Positions 8,776-18,400 of a stretch of DNA of 64,000 nt are shown piece by piece. Origin of the DNA: Streptomyces sp. SA15 (GTDB lineage Bacteria > Actinomycetota > Actinomycetes > Streptomycetales > Streptomycetaceae); contig NZ_NTGE01000094.1 of the NCBI RefSeq assembly GCF_002291145.1, positions 1-64,000 of the forward strand, in the 5' to 3' direction. The position numbers and the translations under genes are program-made. Within the stretch, counting starts at the first letter, position 1. Each line of letters begins with the position of its first letter. Below the pieces are notes generated by a model that was not told where the DNA came from, did no database searches, and saw only the letters and a program-made list of their open reading frames with translations.

Positions 8776-11082
8776 TCAGCGGACCGCTACGGACGACATC
8801 TCGGCTGCCTGGCGCACGGCCTCGACCATGCTACCGGCCTCGGCCACGCCCTTGCCCGCGATGTCGAAGGCCGTTCCATGGTCCACCGAGGTGCGGATGA
8901 CGGGCAGTCCCACGGTCAGGTTGACGCCCGCCTCGATGCCCAGCACCTTCACCGGGCCGTGCCCCTGGTCGTGGTACATCGCGACGATCAGGTCGTAGTC
9001 GCCGCGCCCGGCGAGGAAGAAGGCCGTGTCGGCCGGGAGGGGGCCGCGGGCGTCGATGCCGTCCGTGCGCAGCACGTCGAGGGCGGGGACGATCTTTTCC
9101 TCCTCCTCGCCGTAGCCGAAGAGTCCGTTCTCGCCCGCGTGCGGGTTGATGCCGCAGACGCCGATCACCGGCTTCGCGACGCCGGCCCGCACCATCGCGT
9201 CGTGCCCGCGGCGCACCGTGCGCTCGACCAGGCCCGGCTCGATGCGCCGAACGGCGTCGATCAGGCCGATGTGGGTGGTGACGTGAATGACCTTCACCCG
9301 GGGTGTCGACAGCATCATCGACACCTCGTCCACGCCGGTGAGGTGGGCCAGCAACTCGGTGTGGCCCGGGTAGAGATGCCCGGCGGAGTGCAGGGCCTCC
9401 TTGTTGAGCGGCGCGGTACAGATGCCGTGCACGGCGCCCTTCATCGCGAGGTCCGCGGCCACCCGTACGTACTGGTAGGCGGCCTCGCCCGCGAGGGCGG
9501 ACAGTTCGCCCCAGGGCAGGTCGGCGGGGAGCAGGTCCAGGTCCACGACGTTGACGCGGCCCGGCGGGAACTCGGCCTCGCCCGGGGCGGTCACGGAGAC
9601 GATGTCGCAGTCGACTCCCAGGATCGCGGCGGCCTGCCGCAGCCGCCCGGCATCACCGATGACGATGGGTCGGCAGCGGGCGAGGGTGTCCGGGTGCAGC
9701 AGCGCCGGGACGATCACCTCGGGGCCGATGCCCGCGCCGTCTCCCATGGTCACCGCGATGAGCGGCAGCGAACGGTGGTGGTCGGCGGTCGGGAGGGCGT
9801 TCACCGGGAAGTCTCCTTGCGGTGGGAGGTGGGGGAGGTCCGGCCGGAGCGCCGTGGCGATCCGCAGCAGGGAATCGGTGTCGCCGAAGCTGCCGGGCCG
9901 GGTGACGACATGACGTCCGTCGGGCGTGAGTGCGTGGACGGCGCCGTGGTGGATCTGGCCGAGCGGCGCCAGGTGCGCGACGCCGAGCGCGTCGAGGACG
10001 CGGCGGGCGGTCTCACCACCCGTCAGGACGAGGTCGGCATCGCCCGCGCGGTCGGCGGCGAGGCGAGCCAGTGCGGACACCAGACGGCGTGCCGAACCGG
10101 GTCTGATGCCCAGGCCGCTGTCGATGCTGAGGACGGTGACGTCGTCTGAATGCGGTGCGCCCGGGGGTGACAGAACGTCGGAGTCCACGACATCGGGGTT
10201 CACGGATACATGGCGGGCGCCGCGCTCCGTGAGTTGCGCGATCTGCGCAGGCGCGGAGGGATCGGAGGTGCCGACGACGACCAGGAGGGGCCGTTGCCGG
10301 CGTCCCCCGGCCGGAGCCGGAGCAGCAGCCCGAGCCGGAGCCGCTTGTCCCGCCGTGGTTGCGGCCGACGTCCCGTAGGTGCGCCTCAGCAGGCGGCCGA
10401 CCGCGGCGGCGAGGCCGCTCGTGCCCGTCAGGCGGACGCCGGGCCCGCATGCGAGCGCCGCCTCGGCGATCAGGTCCAGGTCGGCGTCCGTCTCGGCGTC
10501 GCACACCGGAAGGTGTCCGGCGCTGACCGCCGCGCGCAGCACGGCGGGCAACGCGTCGCCCCGTACCGCCTCCAGCGGGACGAGCGTCGTACGGGCATCC
10601 CCGAGCGCGGCGGAGATCGACGGCGGGGGCGCGGTGCTCTCCGCCCGCCAGGCGTCCGTGGTGTGCAGCGGGACGCCGTCGAGATGGACGACACCGCCGC
10701 GGACCGTGCGGCCGAGGGCGGGCAGGGCGGTGGCGACGACGACGCCCTCGGTGCCTTCGGCGCAGGCGGCCGTCTCGGCGGCGAGGTTGCCCCGCAGCAG
10801 CGAGTCGGCCTTCTTCAGCACCAGAACGTCCGAGGGGACGGCTCGCAATGCCTCGCGTACGCGCCGGGCCGCGTCGGCCGCGGGCAGGCACCGGCAGTCG
10901 AGGTCGACCACGACGGCCTCGCCGTACGCGTGCGGGTCCAAGGACGCCGGACCGAGCACGATCCGGCCCGGCACGCCGAGCGCCACCGCGGTCTCCGCCG
11001 CCCCGGACAGGTCGTCGGCGAGGGCGAGGACACGTCGGGCTACCCGCTCGTCTCGGCAGGGGGCGGGGGAGGGGAAGGGCAC
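8776..11082 (-). CDS. Fused four-carbon acid-sugar kinase and PdxA-type dehydrogenase
   Basis: 768 residues from GTG 11082, preceded by AGGAGG at good spacing; a start at 11148 would add 22 residues without a ribosome site. The first ~430 residues are a DUF1537 four-carbon acid-sugar kinase: ALADDLSGAAETA, VLKKADSLLRGN, and the C-terminal ATP-site sequences VVVGTSDPS and LVLTGGETARRVLDALG. Residues ~436-768 are a 4-hydroxythreonine-4-phosphate dehydrogenase (PdxA) homologue: VTMGDGAGIGPEV, YPGHTELLAHL and YHDQGHGPVK carry the metal-ligand histidines. In characterised systems (DtnK/DenK with PdxA2) the two activities are separate proteins that phosphorylate D-threonate or D-erythronate, then oxidatively decarboxylate it to dihydroxyacetone phosphate. 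Here one chain could channel the intermediate. Confidence 0.88.
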   Translation of the reverse strand: MPFPSPAPCRDERVARRVLALADDLSGAAETAVALGVPGRIVLGPASLDPHAYGEAVVVDLDCRCLPAADAARRVREALRAVPSDVLVLKKADSLLRGNLAAETAACAEGTEGVVVATALPALGRTVRGGVVHLDGVPLHTTDAWRAESTAPPPSISAALGDARTTLVPLEAVRGDALPAVLRAAVSAGHLPVCDAETDADLDLIAEAALACGPGVRLTGTSGLAAAVGRLLRRTYGTSAATTAGQAAPARAAAPAPAGGRRQRPLLVVVGTSDPSAPAQIAQLTERGARHVSVNPDVVDSDVLSPPGAPHSDDVTVLSIDSGLGIRPGSARRLVSALARLAADRAGDADLVLTGGETARRVLDALGVAHLAPLGQIHHGAVHALTPDGRHVVTRPGSFGDTDSLLRIATALRPDLPHLPPQGDFPVNALPTADHHRSLPLIAVTMGDGAGIGPEVIVPALLHPDTLARCRPIVIGDAGRLRQAAAILGVDCDIVSVTAPGEAEFPPGRVNVVDLDLLPADLPWGELSALAGEAAYQYVRVAADLAMKGAVHGICTAPLNKEALHSAGHLYPGHTELLAHLTGVDEVSMMLSTPRVKVIHVTTHIGLIDAVRRIEPGLVERTVRRGHDAMVRAGVAKPVIGVCGINPHAGENGLFGYGEEEEKIVPALDVLRTDGIDARGPLPADTAFFLAGRGDYDLIVAMYHDQGHGPVKVLGIEAGVNLTVGLPVIRTSVDHGTAFDIAGKGVAEAGSMVEAVRQAAEMSSVAVR

Positions 11083-11300
11083 ATCATCCTCCTGGGCCGG
11101 TGGTCGAAGAGAGACACGCGGGGCGGCCTCGGCGCTCGATGATGGCACAGTCTGCGCGATGTGCGCGAGATCTATTGCGTGATCCGCGCAACCGTGGAAC
11201 GGTTTCCGGCGCGACAGAAACCGACGGCGACCGACGGCGTCCTGCGGGACCGGACGCCGCCCCCAGCCGGTCGCCGCACAAAAAACCCGAGAGGTCGACG
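11083..11300. promoter_or_regulatory. Divergent promoter region of the catabolic locus
   Basis: 218 bp separate the kinase fusion from the transporter operon. A cluster of TGCGCGA-like words (TGCGCGATGTGCGCGA at 11153-11168) and CCGCGCA (11184-11190) frame the sequence ATCTATTGCG. This arrangement would let one DeoR protein control both arms. The exact -35 and -10 boxes could not be assigned with confidence. Confidence 0.4.
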
Positions 11301-12875
11301 ATGACCCGAACTCCTCCGAGTGAGACGCCCAGCCGTCGCACCCTGCTGCGCTGGGGCGCCGCGGGCGGCGCCGGTCTCGCTCTCTCCCCGCTGGCCGCCT
11401 GCGCCGGACCCACCGGCGCCCCCGGCCCCGGCACCCTCACGCTCGGGCTGAACCGCTCGCTGGTCAGCCTGGACAACAAGCTCAACCAGTTCGACGCCGC
11501 GGTGACCGTGCAGCGGGCCGTGCGTCAGGCCCTCACGGCCATCGGTCCGGACATGCGACTCTCACGGGTCCTCGCCGACCGGTTCGAGATGACCGCGCCG
11601 ACCACCTGGAGCGTCCGCCTGCGCGACGGGATCCGCTACTCGGACGGCCGGCCCGTGACCGTCGACGACGTGGCCACCGCGGTGCGGATGTACGGAGAGG
11701 TCGCCGGCTCGTTCATCCTCGGCCTGTTCCCCGAACTCCCCGACGTCGAGGCGACCGGCGAACGCACCTTCCTGCTCCACACCCGCAAGCCGGTGCCCGT
11801 CCTGGACCGGCTGATGGCCAACATCCTCATCACCCCGGCGAAGGACAACCGGCCCGAGGAACTGCGCTCCGGCGTCGGCACCGGCCCCTACCGGGTGGTC
11901 GGCGCCAACAGCGGCGCGGGTGAGTACACCCTGGCCCGCGTTCCGGACTACTGGGGCGGGCGGCCGCCCGTCGAACGGGTCCGGGTTCGCTTCGTACCGG
12001 AGGAGTCGAGCCGGGTCGTCGCCCTGCGCAGCGGCGAACTGGACGTCATCGACACCATCACCCCCGACTCCGCCGAACAGCTCACCGGCCTGCCCGGCGT
12101 GCACCTGGAGCAGACCTCCGGGGTGCGGATCTGCCAGCTCTTCTACAACTTCCGCAAGCCGCGCGGGCATCCGCTGGCCGACGCCCGGGTGCGCCGAGCG
12201 CTGACGTACGCCATCGACGGCGAGTCCCTCGTCCGGGACGTGCTCACCGACTCGGCCGAACAGGCCCGGGGAGTCGTCCCGCTCAGTCTCCAGGGCGCCG
12301 AACCCACCGGCCGCTACCTCCACGACCCCGCACGGGCACGGCAACTGCTCAGGTCCCTGGGCGCCGACGGACTGCGGATCAAAATCATCTGGGAGTCGGG
12401 CGAGTTCGCCGCGGACGCCTCCGTGATGGAGGCCGTCGCGGAGATGCTGAAGGAGGTCGGTGTGCGCGCCGGCCTGCAGCAGTTCGAGCCCGGCGGCGAC
12501 ATCCTCAAGTGGCGCCAAGGCAAGGGAGGCGACTGGGACGTCATCGGCAACGGCTTCCCCGGCACCACCGGCCAGGCCACCACCATGCTCCAGGCGATGT
12601 ACGCGGGCACGGCCGAGGACGAGCGCACCGGTGACGCGTTCATGGGCTACGTCATCCCCGGCATCGCCCGACAGCTGTCCGACGCGGCCACCGAGACCGA
12701 CCCCGCCACCCGTGACCGCAAACTGGCCGCCGCCCAGCACGCCGTCTGGGACACCTGGCCGGCCATGTGGGCCTTCGTGCCGAAGACCGTGCTCGCCCGC
12801 CGCGCCCGCGTCGACGGCATCCGGCTGCTGCCGATCAACTCCTACGACCTGACCGCCGTACGGCTGGAGGGCTGA
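11301..12875 (+). CDS. ABC transporter solute-binding lipoprotein (SBP family 5)
   Basis: 524 residues from ATG 11301 with GAGAGG upstream. The leader has a twin-arginine stretch (SRRTLLRWGAAGG) and a lipobox (LAAC, Cys near residue 35), so it should be exported folded and lipid-anchored. SBP_bac_5 features include TTWSVRLRDGIRYSDGRPVTVDDV, GTGPYRV and HPLADARVRRALTYAID. It captures the substrate for the DppB/C/D/F-type importer encoded by the next four genes. Family 5 proteins bind peptides but also oligosaccharides and nickel; neighbouring sugar-acid genes favour a carbohydrate ligand. Confidence 0.92.
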   Translation: MTRTPPSETPSRRTLLRWGAAGGAGLALSPLAACAGPTGAPGPGTLTLGLNRSLVSLDNKLNQFDAAVTVQRAVRQALTAIGPDMRLSRVLADRFEMTAPTTWSVRLRDGIRYSDGRPVTVDDVATAVRMYGEVAGSFILGLFPELPDVEATGERTFLLHTRKPVPVLDRLMANILITPAKDNRPEELRSGVGTGPYRVVGANSGAGEYTLARVPDYWGGRPPVERVRVRFVPEESSRVVALRSGELDVIDTITPDSAEQLTGLPGVHLEQTSGVRICQLFYNFRKPRGHPLADARVRRALTYAIDGESLVRDVLTDSAEQARGVVPLSLQGAEPTGRYLHDPARARQLLRSLGADGLRIKIIWESGEFAADASVMEAVAEMLKEVGVRAGLQQFEPGGDILKWRQGKGGDWDVIGNGFPGTTGQATTMLQAMYAGTAEDERTGDAFMGYVIPGIARQLSDAATETDPATRDRKLAAAQHAVWDTWPAMWAFVPKTVLARRARVDGIRLLPINSYDLTAVRLEG

Positions 12876-12878
12876 GCC

Positions 12879-13808
12879 GTGACCAAGTACCTCGCCCGCC
12901 GTCTCGGCCAAAGCCTGCTGACCGTCTTCCTGACCCTCTCCACGGTCTTCGTGCTGGTCCGCCTCGCCCCCGGAGACCCCGCCGCCGCCTACGCGCCGCC
13001 GAGCGCCACCACCGCCGACCTGGAGCGGATCCGCGCCCAGTTCGGCCTCGACAAGCCCTTGATCACCCAGTACGGGATCTTCCTGCGCGACCTGCTGAGC
13101 GGCGACCTCGGCACCAGCTACTCCTTCCACGACTCCGCCCTCAGCGTGGTCCTGGACCGCATGCCGTACACGATCACGCTCTCCCTCGCGGCGATCGCCG
13201 TCACCGTGGCCGTCGCGGTCCCGCTGGGGGTGTGGATGGCCCGCCACGCCGACACCTCCCGCGAACTCGGCGCCAACGTCCTGACCATCACCGGACAGTC
13301 CATGCCGGACTTCTGGACCGGCGTGATGCTGCTGACCGTCTTCGCCGTGCTGCTGCCGGTGCTGCCCGCCTCCGGCTTCACCTCCTGGAGCGGCCTCGTC
13401 CTGCCGACCGTCACCATCGCGACCCTCCAACTCGCCCTCGTCTCACGGCTCGTACGCCGCGAGATGACCACGGCACTCGCCTCGCCGTACATCACCGTGG
13501 CCCGCTCGCGCGGTGTCTCCGAACGGGCACTCACCTGGCGGTACGCCCTCGCCAACTCGTCCGTCCCGCTGGTCACCGCGGTCGGCACCCGCTTCGCGGC
13601 ACTGCTCAACGGCGTCGTGCTGGTCGAGGTCGTCTTCGGCTGGCCCGGCGTCGGTTCCCTCGTCGTCCGCGCCCTGGAGACCCGCGACTACCCGCTCATC
13701 CAGGCAACCGTCCTGGTCACGGCCACCCTCGCCATCCTCGTCCAGCTCCTCGTCGACCTCGCCTACCCGCTCCTCGACCCGCGGGTCCGACTCGGAAAGG
13801 CGGCCTGA
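12879..13808 (+). CDS. ABC transporter permease, DppB type
   Basis: 309 residues, starting 3 bp after the binding-protein stop. The N-terminal signature of this family (YLARRLGQSLLTVFLTLSTVFVLVRLAPGDPA) and the EAA loop (SRGVSERALTWRYALANSSVPL) are present, with about six membrane helices. It pairs with the next gene as the channel of the importer. Confidence 0.92.
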   Translation: MTKYLARRLGQSLLTVFLTLSTVFVLVRLAPGDPAAAYAPPSATTADLERIRAQFGLDKPLITQYGIFLRDLLSGDLGTSYSFHDSALSVVLDRMPYTITLSLAAIAVTVAVAVPLGVWMARHADTSRELGANVLTITGQSMPDFWTGVMLLTVFAVLLPVLPASGFTSWSGLVLPTVTIATLQLALVSRLVRREMTTALASPYITVARSRGVSERALTWRYALANSSVPLVTAVGTRFAALLNGVVLVEVVFGWPGVGSLVVRALETRDYPLIQATVLVTATLAILVQLLVDLAYPLLDPRVRLGKAA

Positions 13809-13810
13809 CC

Positions 13811-14725
13811 ATGTCCGCCACGCTCACACCGTCCGCCGGCAGCGCCCGGACCAGTGCCGTCACCGCCCGGCACCTGGCCCGCGCCACCGCCACCAGGCAG
13901 CGGCGCAGCGCCCGCTTCAAGCTGTGGGCGGGAGCCCTGTGCACCGCGCTGGTCGCCCTGCCGGTGGCCCTCGCGAGCCTGCTGCCGCTGCCGGACCCGG
14001 ACGCCCAGAACCTCGCGGGGCGCCGGGTGCCGCCGCTCACCGACGGGCACCTGTTCGGCACCGACCAGCTCGGACGCGATCTGCTCTCCCGCGTCCTGCA
14101 CGGCGGCCAGGTGTCGCTGACCGTCGGCATCCTCGCCGTCGTCGTCTCCGGGCTCATCGGGATCGCCGCGGGCTCGGCGGCCGGCTACTTCGGGGGCTGG
14201 ATCGACACGGTCGTCAGCCGGCTCCTCGAAGCCCAGATGGCGCTGCCCCTGCTGATGATGCTGCTGCTCGTCGTCGCCCTCTTCGGCCCGTCGGTCACCG
14301 TCATCACCTGCGTGATCGCGATCGCCCAGTGGCCGGAAGTGGCCCGGCTGACCCGTTCCCTGGTCCTGGTCGAACGCGAGAAACCGTATGTGGCGGCCGC
14401 CCGGCTGCTCGGTATGCGCAGCTGGGCCGTCCTGGGACGGCACATCATCCCCAACGTCCTGCGCCCCGCGAGCCTGGTGGTGCTGCTGCTGCTCGCCCAG
14501 GCCGTGCTCCTGGAGAGCGCCCTCAGCTTCCTGGGCGCCGGACCCCAGCGGCCGTTCGCCACCTGGGGCCGCATCATCTCCGACGGCCAGGACTACATCA
14601 CCACCTCCTGGTGGCTGGTCACGCTCCCCGGCCTGGTCATCGCCCTCCTCGTGGTCGGCGTCAACCTCATCGGCGACGGCCTGCGCGACCGCATCCGTAC
14701 GACGAAGCCCGCGAAGGGAGCCTGA
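13811..14725 (+). CDS. ABC transporter permease, DppC type
   Basis: 304 residues from ATG 13811, 2 bp after the dppB-like stop. Family motifs: LFGTDQLGRDLLSRVLHGGQVSL and the EAA loop AARLLGMRSWAVLGRHIIPNV, six predicted membrane helices, with an extended 45-residue cytoplasmic N-terminus. It is the second channel subunit of the importer, translated in one operon. Confidence 0.92.
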   Translation: MSATLTPSAGSARTSAVTARHLARATATRQRRSARFKLWAGALCTALVALPVALASLLPLPDPDAQNLAGRRVPPLTDGHLFGTDQLGRDLLSRVLHGGQVSLTVGILAVVVSGLIGIAAGSAAGYFGGWIDTVVSRLLEAQMALPLLMMLLLVVALFGPSVTVITCVIAIAQWPEVARLTRSLVLVEREKPYVAAARLLGMRSWAVLGRHIIPNVLRPASLVVLLLLAQAVLLESALSFLGAGPQRPFATWGRIISDGQDYITTSWWLVTLPGLVIALLVVGVNLIGDGLRDRIRTTKPAKGA

Positions 14726-14728
14726 GCC

Positions 14729-15628
14729 ATGACCAGCGACACCTCGCCGGCCTCCGGCCCCCGGCTGACGGCCTCCGGCGCCCTGCTGGAGGTCGAGGAC
14801 CTGCAGATCGAACTGGTCACCCATCGAGGCGTGGTCCGCGCCGTCGACGGCGTGAGTTTCACCGTCCAACGCGGCGAGACCGTCACGCTCATCGGGGAGT
14901 CCGGCTCCGGCAAGTCCACCACGGCGATGGGCGTGCTGCGACTGCTGCCCGAAGGACTCGCCGTGCTGTCCGGCACCGCCCGCATCGACGGCGAGGACGT
15001 CGTCACCGACCCCGGGGCGGCCCGGCGGGCGCGCGGCCGTACCGTGTCCCTCATCCCCCAGGACCCGATGACCGCGCTCAGCCCCGTCCACACCGTCGGG
15101 CGGCAGCTCGGCGAGGCCCTCCGGCTGCGTCACCCCGGCCTGTCCCGGGCCGAGGCCCGCGAGCGCGGCACACACCTGCTGGACCAGGTACGGATCAGCA
15201 GGCCCGAAACGCGCTGGAAGGCGTACCCGCACCAGTTCTCCGGCGGCATGCTCCAGCGCATCCTCATCGCCGTCGCGCTGGCCGCCGAACCACGGCTGCT
15301 GGTCGCCGACGAACCCACCTCCGCCCTGGACGCCACCGTCCAGGCGAGCGTCCTCGACCTGCTGATGGACCTTCAGGAACGCACCGGCGTGGGCATGTTG
15401 ATGATCACCCACGACCTCGGCGTCGCCCGGCTGGTGTCCGACCGCATCCACGTCATGAAGGAGGGCCGGTTCGTCGAGTCGGGGCCGGCGCAGCAGATCG
15501 TCGAGCGGCCCGCACACCCGTACACCGGGAAACTGCTCGCGGCCGTCCCGAGCCTCGGGCCCTGGGACGAGGACGGACTCGACGACCACACCGCCCAGCC
15601 CGAGCAGGAAGGCAGGGCCGCCCGATGA
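14729..15628 (+). CDS. ABC transporter ATP-binding protein, DppD type
   Basis: 299 residues. Walker A GESGSGKST (about 55-63), signature FSGGMLQRI, Walker B LLVADEPTSALD and switch His in MITHDLGV are intact. The C-terminal HPYTGKLLAAVPS stretch is typical of oligopeptide-type ATPases. Its stop overlaps the next start by 4 bp (ATGA), so the two ATPases are translationally coupled. Confidence 0.93.
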   Translation: MTSDTSPASGPRLTASGALLEVEDLQIELVTHRGVVRAVDGVSFTVQRGETVTLIGESGSGKSTTAMGVLRLLPEGLAVLSGTARIDGEDVVTDPGAARRARGRTVSLIPQDPMTALSPVHTVGRQLGEALRLRHPGLSRAEARERGTHLLDQVRISRPETRWKAYPHQFSGGMLQRILIAVALAAEPRLLVADEPTSALDATVQASVLDLLMDLQERTGVGMLMITHDLGVARLVSDRIHVMKEGRFVESGPAQQIVERPAHPYTGKLLAAVPSLGPWDEDGLDDHTAQPEQEGRAAR

Positions 15629-16560
15629 GCCAGGCAGCAGTGACACCGGACGCGGCCGACGCCGCCGACGCGTCGGCGTTTCTCGCCGTCGAGGACCTCG
15701 TCGTCGACTACCCCACGCCGGCCGGCCCCGTGCGCGCCGTCGACCACGTCAGCTTCAGCGTGCCCCGCGGCGGCTCACTCGCCGTCGTCGGCGAGTCGGG
15801 CAGCGGCAAGTCGACCATCGCCTGCGCGATCGTACGGCTGCTCAAGCCCGCCTCGGGGCGGATCGTGCTGGACGGCACCGACCTCGCCACGCTGCCCGAG
15901 CGGCGCCTGAGGCCGCTGCGGCGCCGCGTCCAGATGGTCTTCCAGGATCCCTACGGATCCCTCGCCCCGCACCTGACCGCCCTGGAGATCGTGGCCGAAC
16001 CGCTGCGCGTCGCGGGCGTGAGGGACAAGACCGAACGGCGCCGCCGCGCCACCGCACTGCTCGACCGCGTAGGACTGCCGGCCACGGCACTCGAACGACG
16101 GCCCGCCGAGTTCTCCGGCGGACAGCGCCAGCGCATCGGCATCGCCCGCGCCCTGGCCTCGGAGCCCGACCTGCTGGTGTGCGACGAGGCCACCTCGGCC
16201 CTCGACGTGTCCGTGCAGGCCCAGGTCCTCGACCTGCTGCGCGAACTGCGGGAGGAGACCGGCATCACGTACATCGTCATCGCCCACCACCTCGGCGTGG
16301 TGCGCGAGATCAGCACCGACGTCGTCGTCCTGAAGGCGGGACGGGTCGTCGAACGCGGCCGTACCGCCGACGTCCTCGCCGCCCCCGCCGAGCCCTACAC
16401 CCGCGCACTGCGCCGCGCCGCCCTCGACCCCACGGCGATACGGGGACTCAAGCCCCGCACCCGGGCGGCCTCGACCCTGGCCACCGCCGCACCGGAGCCG
16501 CACACGCCCCGGACTCCCCACACCCCCCTGACCGCCTCACCGGAAGGAACCGGCAAGTGA
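15625..16560 (+). CDS. ABC transporter ATP-binding protein, DppF type
   Basis: 311 residues from ATG 15625. Walker A GESGSGKST, MVFQDPYGSLAPHLT, signature FSGGQRQRIGIARAL, Walker B LLVCDEATSALDVSVQAQ and HHLGVV are all present. It completes a five-component importer. The unusual C-terminal tail is proline/threonine-rich (HTPRTPHTPLT). Its stop overlaps the GTG of the aldo/keto reductase gene. Confidence 0.93.
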   Translation: MSQAAVTPDAADAADASAFLAVEDLVVDYPTPAGPVRAVDHVSFSVPRGGSLAVVGESGSGKSTIACAIVRLLKPASGRIVLDGTDLATLPERRLRPLRRRVQMVFQDPYGSLAPHLTALEIVAEPLRVAGVRDKTERRRRATALLDRVGLPATALERRPAEFSGGQRQRIGIARALASEPDLLVCDEATSALDVSVQAQVLDLLRELREETGITYIVIAHHLGVVREISTDVVVLKAGRVVERGRTADVLAAPAEPYTRALRRAALDPTAIRGLKPRTRAASTLATAAPEPHTPRTPHTPLTASPEGTGK

Positions 16561-17537
16561 CCACCGGCATCGAACTGCCGAACGTACCCGTGCCCCTGTC
16601 CCGGCTCGTCCTCGGCACCATGACGTTCGGCGACACCGTCGACCGGGCCGGCGCCGCGGACATGCTCGCGACGGCGCTGGAGGCCGGCATCACCGGTGTG
16701 GACACCGCGAACGGCTACGCAGGCGGCGAGAGCGAACGCATCCTCGCCGAGCTGCTCCCCGCCCACCGCGACCGGATCGTGCTCGCCACCAAGGCCGGCA
16801 TGCCGCACCCCGACCAGGCGGAGCACGCCCCGCTGTCCGCCCCCGGCCTGCGGGCCGCCCTGGAAGGCAGCCTCAAACGGCTCGGCACCGACCGCGTCGA
16901 CCTGTTCTATCTGCACCAGCCCGACCGGGCCACCCCCCTCGCCGAGACCCTCGCCACCGTCGCCGAGTTCGTCGCCGAGGGGAAGGTCCTCGCGCTCGGC
17001 GTGTCCAACTACGCCGCCTGGCAGATCGCCGAACTGGTGCGCGTCGCCGACGAGGTGGGTGCCCCACGCCCGGTCGTCGCCCAGCAGCTGCACAATCTGC
17101 TCGCCCGCCGGATCGAGGAGGAGTACGTCGAGTACGCCGCCGTCACCGGTATGCGCACCATGGTCTACAACCCGCTCGGCGGCGGCCTCCTCACCGGACG
17201 GCACCGCTACGAGAAGGCCCCCGAGGCCGGACGGTTCGCCGACTCCCGCCTCGCGGACATGTACCGGCAGCGCTACTGGGATCCGCGCCTGTTCGCCGCC
17301 GTCGCCGAACTGACCCGTATCGCCGAGGGCTCCGGCATCCCGCTCGCCGAACTGGCCCTGCGCTGGCTCCTCGACCGGGCCTCGACCGACGCCCTGCTGC
17401 TCGGCGGTTCCCGGACCGGGCACCTGCGCGCCAACCTCACCGCCGCGCAGGCCGGACCGCTGCCCCCCGACGTGACCGCCGCCTGCGACGAGGTCGGCGC
17501 CGGCCTGCGCGGCCCCATGCCCGCCTACAACCGCTGA
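16557..17537 (+). CDS. Aldo/keto reductase
   Basis: 326 residues from GTG 16557, overlapping the preceding stop (GTGA). The AKR catalytic tetrad is visible: Asp in GVDTANGY, Tyr in NGY, Lys in LATKAG and His in YLHQPD; LGVSNYAAWQI and LLLGGSRTGHL match cofactor-binding regions. It would reduce or oxidise a sugar-like aldehyde/ketone with NADP(H). Coupling to the importer suggests that it acts on the incoming substrate. Its 3' end, stop codon included, is duplicated in tandem immediately downstream. Confidence 0.9.
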   Translation: MTTGIELPNVPVPLSRLVLGTMTFGDTVDRAGAADMLATALEAGITGVDTANGYAGGESERILAELLPAHRDRIVLATKAGMPHPDQAEHAPLSAPGLRAALEGSLKRLGTDRVDLFYLHQPDRATPLAETLATVAEFVAEGKVLALGVSNYAAWQIAELVRVADEVGAPRPVVAQQLHNLLARRIEEEYVEYAAVTGMRTMVYNPLGGGLLTGRHRYEKAPEAGRFADSRLADMYRQRYWDPRLFAAVAELTRIAEGSGIPLAELALRWLLDRASTDALLLGGSRTGHLRANLTAAQAGPLPPDVTAACDEVGAGLRGPMPAYNR

Positions 17538-17577
17538 GCCCGTACGCGATCTACAACCGCTGAGCCCCGTACGCGAC
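17525..17577 (+). repeat. Tandem duplication of the aldo/keto reductase 3' end
   Basis: CTACAACCGCTGAGCC-CGTACGCGA occurs at 17525-17549 and again from 17551 with one extra C. Each copy carries the codons Tyr-Asn-Arg-stop, so the gene end is copied downstream of itself. Confidence 0.85.
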
Positions 17578-17620
17578 TTCGACGCCCCCGCCTCCGTCCC
17601 CTGCGAAGGAACACCTGCCC

Positions 17621-18400
17621 ATGACCCCCGCAGAGTTCACCGCCGCCCTGCGCGCCCGCGAGCAACTGCTCGGCTACTGGTGCCTGATGGACGCGCCCGT
17701 GGCCACCGAACGCATCGCCCGCCTCGGTTACGACTACGTCGCCCTGGACGCCCAGCACGGCCTCTTCGGCTACTCCGGCATGCTCAACAACCTTCTCGCG
17801 ATCGACAGCCGGGGCTCCACGGCCGTCGGCCTGGTCCGCGTCGAGGCCAACGACCCCGCCCCGATCGGCCGTGCCCTCGACGCGGGCGCGACCGGAGTGA
17901 TCGTGCCGCTGGTCGACACGGCCGCGCAGGCCGCCGAGGCCGTGGCCGCGGTCCGCTACCCGCCCCTCGGCCGACGCTCCTACGGCCCGATGCGCTCGGC
18001 CCTGAGGATCGGCCCCGACCCGGCCGACACGCACGACACCACGGTCGTCCTCGCCATGATCGAGACGGCCGAAGGACTCGCCGACGTCGAGGCGATCTGC
18101 GCGACGCCCGGCCTCGACGGCGTCTACGTCGGCCCCTCCGACCTGCGCATCGCCCTCGGCGGCGCCTCGTCCACGGACCCGAACCTGGCCGACGCCTTCG
18201 AGGCCGCGCTCGGCACCGTACGCGAGGCAGCGGCGGCCGCCGGAATCGCCGCGGGCATCCACAACCCGGACGGGGCGAGCGCCGCCAAGCGCCTCGCCGA
18301 GGGCTTCACCTTCGCGACCGTCGCCTGCGATCTGGTGCACCTGGAACAGACCGCGCGCCGACACCTGGCCGCTGCCCGGACCCCTGGAGAGGCACTGTGA
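17621..18400 (+). CDS. HpcH/HpaI-family class II aldolase
   Basis: 259 residues. Family marks: GYDYVALDAQHGLFGYSGM, VGLVRVEANDPAPIGRALDAGATGVIVPLVDTA, RSYGP, the metal ligand Glu in AMIETAEG and GVYVGPSDL. These enzymes reversibly split 2-keto-3-deoxy or 4-hydroxy-2-keto acids to pyruvate plus an aldehyde. In this cluster it would complete breakdown of a sugar acid. The start at 17621 has GAAGGA upstream. It is coupled by a 4-bp overlap to the sialidase-fold gene. Confidence 0.9.
   Translation: MTPAEFTAALRAREQLLGYWCLMDAPVATERIARLGYDYVALDAQHGLFGYSGMLNNLLAIDSRGSTAVGLVRVEANDPAPIGRALDAGATGVIVPLVDTAAQAAEAVAAVRYPPLGRRSYGPMRSALRIGPDPADTHDTTVVLAMIETAEGLADVEAICATPGLDGVYVGPSDLRIALGGASSTDPNLADAFEAALGTVREAAAAAGIAAGIHNPDGASAAKRLAEGFTFATVACDLVHLEQTARRHLAAARTPGEAL

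Noticed and set aside
10848..11300. An N-terminal extension of the solute-binding protein from 10848
   Set aside because: It overlaps the divergent kinase gene and promoter; the Tat/lipobox leader at 11301 defines the start.
13513..16560. A 1015-codon plus frame covering the ABC genes
   Set aside because: Only its last part (from 15625) is a real gene; the first 700 codons are the wrong frame of the permease and first ATPase genes.
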